Of a stretch of DNA of 29,406 nt, positions 8,681 through 19,300 are shown one piece after another. Origin of the DNA: a virus; the IMG/VR virus record IMGVR_UViG_3300044616_001173, positions 1 to 29,406 of that record, one strand, 5' to 3'. Below the pieces are notes generated by a model. That model ran no database searches, was not told the DNA's origin, and saw nothing but the letters and a program-made list of their open reading frames with translations. The position numbers were made by a program, and so were the translations under genes. The stretch's first letter is position 1; every line of letters starts with the position of its first letter.

Positions 8681-10354
8681 ATGGCACTACCCACTGGTGG
8701 CTATTCGTTTACTCCACAGGTAGCAAACCTTGGAGCAAGTCCTCTTTCTGCCTTAAAACCTCTGGATGTTGGAGTATCCGTGCAGTTTACTCCAATGCCG
8801 AAATATGAGGTTCCATCGGCACAGCAAGAGTTAGTCAGCATTGGTGCTGCAAAGGGGTTCCAAGGATTAGTTGAACCTGTCTTTGCTGCCTTAAAAGCAA
8901 AAGAAGAAAAGAAACAAGCGGATACTGATCTTGAAGCTAAAAGAGCGCACGAAGTTTTGGTTGCAGCAATCCGATCTGGAAAAACTGAAAAAGAGTTGCT
9001 GATGGAAGATTTAAGATATAAAGATCTTGAAAGCAGAATAAATGAAAGGGGCGGCAATAAAGGAGATGAGGAAGTTGATTATGGTAACCTTGATGAGCCA
9101 ACATCAATGGATACAATTGACGTTACTGAAGACAACTTGCCTGAAAATCAAATGTGGAATTTGGGAATGCCTTCTGAAACTGAAGATGTGTTAAATCCTT
9201 TAAGTTCTCTAGGCCCAACACAACAAGAGGTTCAAGCACTATGGAATAGGCCATTATCTGATTTGACCGCTAATGTTGATATTCAAAAGCAAGCTAGAGG
9301 ATTGGCTGATATGCAGGCAGGCAACTTGACTCCAACTGGGCAAGTGATGTCTACAGATACACGATCCACAGAAAAGCCTGCATCGTTTAATCTTTTAAGT
9401 AGAGGAAAGAATCTAGTTTCGCCTGAAGAAGCTAGAAGGATTCAAGAAGAATTTTATGCTACGACTAGAGAACTTCCAACTGGATTCGGCGCATTATCTA
9501 CTCTTCCGAAACCAGAACCACAACAGACTTTAGTAGAACCAAAAGTTGGTGAAACAGACTTGAATCGATATTTTAGAACTTGGGGCGACCCTAATGTTGC
9601 AATAAAAGCACAAAAGAAAATAGCTGAAATTCTTGGGCCTGAATATAACGAGGCAGAGATTGAACAGATTAAAACTAAAAAGGGAGAAACTGGATTTAAG
9701 GTTAATTTTCCAAAAAGAAAAACCATAGATCAACTTAAAAAAGAAAAAGAAGCATTAAACCCACAACCGGGTATGTCAAAAGACCAAATTGGGGTTTATG
9801 ATAAACTTTATGCAAATGTACAGCAAAATCCTTTAATTAAAAATGCCATAGATGCAAAATCTTCAAGTGACATTATATTGTCTTCTTTAGCTGAAAAAAA
9901 TGGTTTTGGTGATATCAATGCAATTAATGCATTTCAAAGAATGGTTGATCCGGGCGTTGCTGTTCGTGAGGGAGATGTTTCTTTATTGCAATCAGCAATG
10001 CCAAGGTTAAGAAGGATGGGATTAACAGTGGCAAATTTAATAGAAGGAGATAAATTAACTCCAGAGGCAAGGGAACAATTAAAAATCCTTGCAAAGAAAA
10101 TAGCGAATACCAGAATTTCTTCTGCAAAACAACCTATAAGTGATTTAAGGCAAATAGCAATAGATTCTGGAATAAATCCAGACAGGGTAATTAGAGAATT
10201 AACAATAGAAGTAGAACCACAAGAAAAATTGGTTAATTCAACAAAGCAAAAATTTATGCAAATGAAAGAGATGCCTGAAGGTGAAGAAAAAGAACAATTG
10301 AAAAAAGAATTAAAAGTTCTAGTTGATCAACTTCGCGCAACTCCAAAAAAATAA
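8681..10354 (+). CDS. Internal virion / scaffold-type protein
   Basis: 557 residues, mostly helical and charged, starting four bases after the previous stop. Residues about 65-125 form a Lys/Glu-rich helix (ALKAKEEKKQADTDLEAKRA). The region 413-475 carries a pattern I recognise from phage internal-virion proteins: 'Q(R/K)MVDPGVAVREGD', then a helix, then 'G(D/E)xLTPEAREQL'. The usual form is 'xVDPTSVVREGEF ... GxxLTPxQR'. The C-terminus is a coiled coil (EGEEKEQLKKELKVLVDQLR). It directly precedes the giant protein gene, six bases upstream, so the two may be packaged together. No catalytic residues are visible. Confidence 0.7.
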   Translation: MALPTGGYSFTPQVANLGASPLSALKPLDVGVSVQFTPMPKYEVPSAQQELVSIGAAKGFQGLVEPVFAALKAKEEKKQADTDLEAKRAHEVLVAAIRSGKTEKELLMEDLRYKDLESRINERGGNKGDEEVDYGNLDEPTSMDTIDVTEDNLPENQMWNLGMPSETEDVLNPLSSLGPTQQEVQALWNRPLSDLTANVDIQKQARGLADMQAGNLTPTGQVMSTDTRSTEKPASFNLLSRGKNLVSPEEARRIQEEFYATTRELPTGFGALSTLPKPEPQQTLVEPKVGETDLNRYFRTWGDPNVAIKAQKKIAEILGPEYNEAEIEQIKTKKGETGFKVNFPKRKTIDQLKKEKEALNPQPGMSKDQIGVYDKLYANVQQNPLIKNAIDAKSSSDIILSSLAEKNGFGDINAINAFQRMVDPGVAVREGDVSLLQSAMPRLRRMGLTVANLIEGDKLTPEAREQLKILAKKIANTRISSAKQPISDLRQIAIDSGINPDRVIRELTIEVEPQEKLVNSTKQKFMQMKEMPEGEEKEQLKKELKVLVDQLRATPKK

Positions 10355-10360
10355 AAAGTA

Positions 10361-13300
10361 ATGGCTGAAATTGATGATCTTATCAAGGATATTGATGATG
10401 TTCTTGGAAATAAAGAGGAACCTCAAACTAAAGAAGTTGAAGTTAAAGATGAAACAGATGAATTAATTAGCGAAATAGAATCTGTCTTATCTCCTCAACA
10501 ACCTGCTGAAGAAAAGCCAAAGGAAGAAATTCCGCAGGCGGTTACGCCCGAAAAGCCAAAAGAAGAACTGCCAAAAGCAGTTCCATCTGCTTTACCTGCT
10601 CCTACTCCAGTAAAAGAGCCAGAGGTTGATCTTTCAAAACCGAGCAACATTGTTCTTTCAGTAATTGGTGACAAAGACGAAGCAGAGTTTACGCCAGCAG
10701 ATAGGGATTTAATTAAATCTTTAGATGCCGCAGATTTAAATGAATTCACTAAAGGCAGACCTGATGTATTTTTAGATGACGATCAAGAGCGTCAGATATT
10801 TAATTATCAACGCGAGTTAAGAAAATCATCTCCGTATGCTAAAATTCCTTCAAATTGGGAAGAATGGTATAATTTAGGTGCGGCGGCATCTGAAGATTTA
10901 GCAGATGTCGGGGTAATGACAGCAGACCTTTTGGGTAGTGTTCTGAAAGGCGGGGCAAAAGCGGTTGAGTATGGTGCGCCAGCGTTGCTTGGAATGACAT
11001 CTGAATACGCCGAGGCACTTGCGGCTGAAAAATTGTTGCCAGAAGATAAAAAAGCTGAAATTGAAAATTGGCGCAAACGAGCATGGCAAATTGCTAATAC
11101 TCCAGTAAAAGGTGGAGAAGAACAAAATCCTGACGCATATACTGACGCAAAGTATCTTGCCAAAATAAAAGAGAATTTAACTCCAGAGCAAATTGCAGGA
11201 ATTGAAAAAGATTTTGCCGAGAAACGATTAAAAGCAAAACAAGTTCCATTTTCTTATACATCAGAATTAGCTTCATTGCCAGAAAGTGTAGCATTTACTG
11301 CAACTAAAGTTGCATCTGGCGGAATGCAGTTATGGGATAATGCAAGCGAGAAATTTGGATTGCAAGATGAAGAAACATCTTTTCAACGCTATAAAGCAAG
11401 GCGCGAAGTAGATACCGCTCAAGCCAAATTATCCAAGGCAGAACCCAGAACATGGGCGCGAGTAATGGATACTTACTATGCTCCAGTTTTAAAATCGTTT
11501 TCAAGCCTTATTCATCCATCCGTTAAGGAATACATGATCATGTATCCTGAATTGAGTAGTTATGAGGCGGCATCTAAACGCGAAGCTGACATCGAAAACA
11601 ATGTGATTGCTGTAGTCGATGATGTTAAAAAATCGATTCCAGAAACTGATCCTAACATGGCGGCATTTGGTTCTGTAACCATTCCGGGGCAATTTGGTGT
11701 AGATGTATTTGGTTATGCTTATTCTGTTGTGCAAGCATCGAAGATGCTGACTCCTATTGCTAAATTACAATTTAAAAAATTAGGCTTATCTGACGATCAG
11801 ATTAATAATTTGGAAAAAACGGCACAAGAAGTTTTAAAGAAGAAAGAATTAAGCCGTTTAGAAGGCTTGCAAAAGCCCGGATTGATTGAGCGAGCGGCAG
11901 GAGCAACTGCAAGAGGTATTGAAAAAACTGGCGATTACCTTGAAAGAAGCCAAACATGGCAAGCGATTACGAGAGCCGCGCCTGCCGTTACCGGAGCAAC
12001 AATTGGATATCAAGTAAATCCTGAAAATCCTTTTGCTGGATTAGGATTGGGTGCTTTAGGTGGAGTGGGTGCAAAATATGGAGTTAAAACTTTAGTTGAT
12101 GTACCAAAAGTAATTAAAGAAGTTCAAGCCGCACGAAGAATTTCTGCTGGAGGTAGTGCAGGGCCACTTGCAACTTTAAAATCAATTGCTAAACAGCAAG
12201 ATGAAGTTAAAACACTAACAACAAAATTAAAGACGCTTGCGGAGGGAACGGATGAATATATCGAAACCAAGAAAGCGTTGGATGTAGCAAAATCTAGGGT
12301 AAAAGATGAAGGAATTGTTGATTACGAAGGAATTGGAAGGGTAAGTGATACGACAAAACGCATCTTGCGATTTGTAGGAGATGATACAATAGCCAATATT
12401 GGCGAATATGCTCGACTTGGAATCGAGCCTACACTTGTTGGATTGGCTACAGGAATTATCGATTCTTCAGACGAGGAAGAGCTAAAGACAATGATTGCTC
12501 AAGGATTGGTGTTTTCTTTGGGCGGCAGGGCGGTTCAGCAGGGTTATCACAAGTTTGTAGGTGAAGACCCTGTAATCCAGATGCGAAAGGCAAAGCAAGC
12601 CAATATGGACGCTTTGAAGGCATATCGCGATTCGACGCCTGAAACGCGAGGTGAGATTGATAAATTGACCGATTGGGATTTGGTTATTAATCGCCAAGCA
12701 AAAAAAGTAGCAGATACCGAGGCTGAAGTTCAGAGACTGGTAAACGAATCTCCTGACAACAAAAAAATTGAAGAGGCAGAGAAAAGGCTAGAGGCAGAGA
12801 AGAAATCTTTGTCATTGTTGAAAACGGCAAATGTTCAGACTCGAAATGAATTCGGAAGGCAGTTCCTGAATCAACTGGGAAGGAACAACGCTCTTTTGAA
12901 TGGAACATTAAGGGCGGGTCAAAATAATGTTGGGATTAATATTTTAACAACCCAACAAATTTTTGATCATTTCCGTAAAAATCCGCAATGGCAAAATGTG
13001 CCAGATGAGGTTTTGATGGAATACGCTTCTCAACAAGGTTTCTATTCTGGAACGGGAGGAACCGAATTCCGACCCGGTGTTAATGTGTCGGATGCGGCAA
13101 GAAGCATGACATTCGATCCAGCTAAACCTTCGATTGTTATTAACTCTGACGCTTTGCGAGATCGAATCGAGCTTTTCGGAGAAACGCCAATCGATGCATT
13201 GAACCATGAAACAGGTCACGCAATTCTTCGCATCAAAGAAATCCAAGATGCGGTTGCAGATGCTAGTAAGTTATTATTCACTAATGAAATCACAGATGCG

Positions 13301-16300
13301 TCTGGTAATGTTAAAGAAATTACGACTGGATTGTATAGTGAGGAGCAATTGAATTCTTTGTTCAAGGATCAGTATTTAAAAAACAGATCAAAAGATGAAA
13401 TTGCGAGATTGGGAACGGGACTTGGTCTGTGGGATGCCAATACGAATTCTTTAAACAAGAAAAAAGTAGCCAACTATATGCAGGAAGAAATTCTTGCTGA
13501 ATTATTTTCTAATACATTATCTCGCAATCTTGGTAAAAACATAGATTCAAAGCAAGTTCACTTGATTGATATCGCTCGACTAAAGTTAAAGAACAAACTT
13601 TTCAAGAATGCCGTTACAAAAATGCTTGGATTTGGCATGGATGGAGATGTGTTCTCTAAAGCTACTGGAGCAACATTGACTCCAGACGCTCAAAGCGCAT
13701 CAAGGAACGCATTGCGAATACTTGAAAGCATTAATGGTGACATCACAACGATTGCAGAACAACCTGAAACCGCACCAATCTCTAAAGCCGATATTCGTAA
13801 GAGCAAGATTGCGGCTGAACGCTATGGCATGGATTCTGGATTGTTTGCAACAAAGGTTCAGGCGCAGGTTTTTGACGCTAATGGAAACCCTGTAGGGGAT
13901 GCCGTTGATGTAACTGATCCAAGTGTTTTTGAAGGTTCTTGGAGAATCAGCAAAGACGGAGAGGAAAGGTTATCTGGATATGGTCAAATCCCTCTAGAAT
14001 TGCGACAATTGCAAGTTCCCGAAGGGGGAACTTTGTCGATTAAGAAAAAAATTATAACTGAAGTAGATGGAGTTACTCCAAAGTTGTTAAAGCCTTCTGA
14101 CTTGCGAAAGATAAAAAAAGATCGCGCAGAGTTATTCAAGCAAGCAATTGATACTCCTGACTACGGAACTCCGGGGCGATTTGAGCCTGTATCCGAAGGA
14201 TCAGAATCCTATCGTGGAACATTTACTCCAGCACAGATAAAAGCAATTCAAGAACTTCCTGAAGGAATCGTTCCGCTTAAAATTAAGAAGTATCTTTTAG
14301 AATTAAACGAAGCAATTGTTAGGCGCGATGGAACTCGTTTCTTTGTCGATTATGCCGCAGTAATGGATGACAATGGAAATTATAAAGCATTCTCTCCAAA
14401 AATTTATGATGTTGTTCCTATTGGGTTGCAACTATCTACGGCAGGCAATTTTCTAGTCACAACGATATCAGTTGGTCGAATGATGTCCAAGTTAAATGCT
14501 TGGTCAGATCGGATGCCCAATCGACTTTCCCCTTGGAATGGAAGTAAAGAAGCATTCTGGAATGAATTTTCTACAAAGTATTTGGATAACTGGTCGAAAG
14601 GAATTCAAGGTAGTGGATACAACGAGCGCGGAGAAGCTATAGGTAGCAACCAATTAAGCGATGATGTTGCCGTAGCAGAGCAGAAGAAATCAATATTTAA
14701 TGACTTCTTGAATTTATTTAAGAATGAAACTGAAGTGTTGAATCTTGATAGGACTAAAATTCCTAAACGCAAGGGCGACGAGAAAAACAAGAGCATAGAT
14801 CGAACAATTATGTCCATGCGAATCGATCACATGGCAGAGTTATTAGATGCTCAAGACCTGCCTAAACTGCCGATTGATTACGGAAAAGCAATAATCAACT
14901 TCCTTCCTGCCGAAACTGCCGAAATCGAAGCACCATCTGGCGAGCGTGGATTCAAGTCTAAATTGCAAATGGAAATCCAACGCAATTTCAAAGGCGCGAA
15001 GGCAACGCCAGAGCAAATGAAGGCAGTTTTGAACAACCCGCAGAATGTCAAAGCGGAGGAGGTTAAGTGGTCTGGAGTCAATGACGCAATTGACAGGCTT
15101 GCAAGCGAGAACAACGGCAAAGTTCCTGTGCAAGAATTGCTTAATTATCTGCGTGATGAGGGACAAGTTAAATTTGAAGAGGTAACACTTGGTGGGAAAG
15201 AACCATTTGATGCAAATCGTCTTGCTGAACTTGAGGCAGAATATAAAAACTTAAAAGATCATCCCGTTGATGATCCATCATTTGGCGAAGAGAAGTATGA
15301 TGAGTTGATTCGTTTGATGAATATCAGGGATCAAAGCACTACTGATACGCTTTACGAAGAGGCTGAACGAGTGATGAGGTTAGCTCAACAGGCTCAAAGG
15401 CGTGGTGACAAAAAGACTGCTGAAAAGTATTTTAGAGAGAATGAATTCTTAAATACGCGAGCAGAGAAATTAGATTTGCAAGGCGAGGGATTAGCTAATC
15501 CTCCTAAATTCGCAAGCCTCGTCCTCCCCGGTGGTGAAAACTATCGTGAAGTTGTGATGGCAATGCCTGAAAAATCTGAATTATCCTATTTAATCTCAAA
15601 AAAAGACGGATCAGGATTAATTAAAACTTTTGATACTGAAAAAGAAGCTAAAGATTTTTATAATAATTTAGAAAATAAAAATGAATATGAAATTCAAAGT
15701 TTCACGCAACCTAAAGATGTAAAATATACTTCATCTCATTTCCCTGACATCCCTAACTATGTAGCGCATATGCGTCTCAATGAGCGCACAGATGCCGAAG
15801 GCAACGATGGATTGTTCGTTGAGGAATTCCAGTCTGATCGGCATCAGGCGGGTAGGGAAAGAGGGTATGAAGGTGACATTAAACCTATTTCAGCAGAAGA
15901 AAATAAACGATTGTCTCAATTAACAAGAGAACTTTTCGAGCTTGAATATAATGGAATTGATGAATCAAATCCTACTCAAGAATTTATCGAATTAAATCGT
16001 GAATATACTGAACTTTCAAATAGGTCTGAAAAATATATTAAATCAAATGTTCCAGATGCACCTTTCCGCAAAGATTGGTCATTACAACTCTTCAAACGAG
16101 CATTGCGCGATGCCGTAGAGTCTGGCAAGAAATGGATCGGCTGGACTACTGGTATTGAACAGGTCAAGCGATACGAAAATCAATTTCGTCAGGCAGTTGA
16201 TGAGATTACTTGGAATCAACCAAAAGGTGATCCAAGGAAGAATTTCGCGGCGACTAAAAATGGCAGAACTGTTATTACTGGCAAGATCAAAGAAGATGGA

Positions 16301-19300
16301 ACTGTCTACGATTCAACTATTCCAGACGCGAACGAAATGCCATTGAGCGAAGTTGTAGGCAAGTCAGTTGCCGCAAAGATTCTTGCTGAAAACTCTGGAA
16401 CTGCCAAAGGCAACGACCTGACAATCGGCGGCGAAGGCATGAAAGGATTCTACGACACAATCGTTCCAAAAGAGATTGGCAAGTATGTAGACAAGATGGG
16501 TGGGAGGGTTGAGAAATCTAAACTTGCAGATGGTGGGGGTCTGCGAATTGAAAAAGACGGCGCGTCATTTGTCGTGGTTGCATCCGATGGAACTACACTT
16601 GGCGCCTATGAAACAAGAGAACAAGCCGATGCACGAATCTTTGAGCTAGATGGCGTGAAGCCATCCACTCCCATCTGGCGAGTAAACATCACGCCGCAGA
16701 TGGAGAATGTCGTTCGCGCAGGGCAGTTGCAATTTATGCCTGCTGAAGTTGACGCTCGCTATATCGACCTTGAAGCAAAAGCCAAATCAGGGGACAAGAG
16801 AGCTGCAGCGGAAGCGCAGAGGATGGTTTATGAGGCGGCGAAGGCTGTAGATGCGTTACCTAAAGTGCAAATTGTAGATTACTATGGTGAACCAAAATAT
16901 ACTGTTTTATTTGATGGTGAGGAGCAGACATCTAGATATATGGATCGCAACGGGAAGCGACCATTACCTGTTCAAAACAGGGATACCGCAGAGGAAATTG
17001 CATTGGAAATATTTGAGCAACATAAAGAAGATTTTGATACTTTCGACACATTCACATATGACGATGCAGGCGCATTAATCCCGCTATCCGAGAGGTTCCA
17101 GTCTGCAACTCCTGACATTCGCTTCATGCCTGCGGAACAACCAACCAAATACGAGCCGATCTCGCCTCGTATTCGCCCACTAGAAGGCATATCCGCACCA
17201 ACCAAGGTAGTTGAAGCGAAAGCACCTGCATTGCGTGAAATTGAGCCTCCTGTGAGGGCCAAGGCTATGTTGCCTGATATGGAGTTGGAACCTACTATCT
17301 CCGAAAAACCGCAAAGTTCGGAGATGATAGGTGATAAATCAAAACAACAAATTTCTATTGATGATTTTAAAAAACAATTAGAAAAACAACAAACTTTAGA
17401 CCTTGAAGAAGATCAAGTTTCAATTCCAAAATTTAATGACAAAACAGACAATTTTGTTGACACATTGATTTCTGGAAAAGCTCATTTGATGGTAAGAAAT
17501 AAAGAAGATGTTTCAGAATATGGGCCGCATGAGTTTTTTATATTAGATAACAATGATAATCCTATCGGATTTTCTCGTTTAACAAAAACTCCAAAAGAAG
17601 TGTCTATAAATTTAATTAAAATTAATGAAGATTATAGAGGGCAAGGAATTGGTTCTAAATTTTATAAGTATTGGTTAGATAAAGGTTTATCTGTAAAAAG
17701 CGATAAAGAAATAACAAATGACACTCAAGCACTTTATTCTTCATTAGCTCGTCAAGGTTATGGTTATGATATTGAAAATGATAGAGCAATATTAAAACCT
17801 ACTATCTCCGAAAAACCTATACAATCTTCTGACATAATCACTAGTGCAAAACCTGCTCCAGACGCAGTTATCAAGCCATTCTCCAACGCTTTAGTGTCAT
17901 CCGCTGGACTCATCAACTTCCTTCCTGCTTATCATGGCACTCCATTTGAAGTGGACAAGTTCAGCACCGCGAAGATCGGCACTGGCGAAGGAGCGCAAGC
18001 TTATGGCTGGGGGCTGTATTTTGCACAAGCAAAAGCGGTTGGAGAAGGATACCGAGATCAACTCGGCGGCATTCGGTTGATCACCGCAGACGGGCAGATG
18101 GCAGACAACATTGTGTCTACACCGGGGGCGAAAAAAATACTCAAAGAAGCTCGGGCTTTTTGGAAGCAAACAAAATCGCTGGATGGTTTTGTAAAACAAT
18201 TGGAGTCATCAAAATCCCAATCAAAGGTTTGGGCAGCGCAAGGCTATAATGTCGAATCCAACTCGCAATATGTAAAAGATGTAGACGAGGTTTTGTCGGT
18301 AATTAAAGACACAACCCCAACCCCGACAGGCAACCTCTACAAAGTCGATCTTGATGTAAAAGACGAAGACTTGCTTGATTGGGATAAGCCATTGAGCGAG
18401 CAGAGTGAGAAGCTGAAGGCGGTGAATAAAGCCTTGCAGGCAGTAACGGGCCAAAAAGAATACTTCCAAGCGTGGGCTGAAAACTTGACGGGTTCATGGC
18501 TTTATCATGCTACCGCAAAAATTATTTCATCCGCGACAAGCAAAACGGAAGATTTTTCAAGGACTGCTTCCACGAACGAGTTCAAACTTGCATCTGAAGC
18601 ATTAGCCAAGGTAGGCATCCCCGGCATACGCTACCTTGATGGAACTTCGCGTAAACAAGGCGAAGGCACATACAACTATGTCGTATTCGACGAGAATCTG
18701 ATTAAGATTCTCGATAAGAACGATAAACCTGTGAAAGACGAGTTGCCTAGATCAACTGGCTTGCAGTTCTTGCCTCAACAAATTGAAGAAAAAATAATTG
18801 AAACAGCAGTAAAAAATAAAGATGGAAGTATAATTAGTTATCCAAATAAGAATCATGCTATGATTATGGAAGAAACTGATTATAATCTTGATGCTGGAGA
18901 ATTTCCTCCAATGGAAAACTTTGGTTTTATAACAAATACTGGAAGATTTGTTAATCAAAAAGAAGCGCAAGAAATAGCTAAAAAATCAAAACAAGTTGAG
19001 GGAAATCAACAAATTAGCGGAGAGTTAGTATCAAGGCAAAATATTGCATTTCTTCCAGAGCAAATTGATTCAAGTACATCTGTTAAATCTTTGACTGAAA
19101 ATGAAAATTACAAAGACGCAAAATACAATGGCAATCCAATGTTTGCGTATAATTTAGCAAAAAAATTCTTAACTGATGAAGTAATTACCTCGGTCAATTC
19201 TAAAATAAATCCAGAAGAACCTGCTATAATCATACCTGTTTCTGCAATTGAAGGTGAAGACCTCAATACAATCCCATTGGCAGTTGCTGATATTTTGAGT

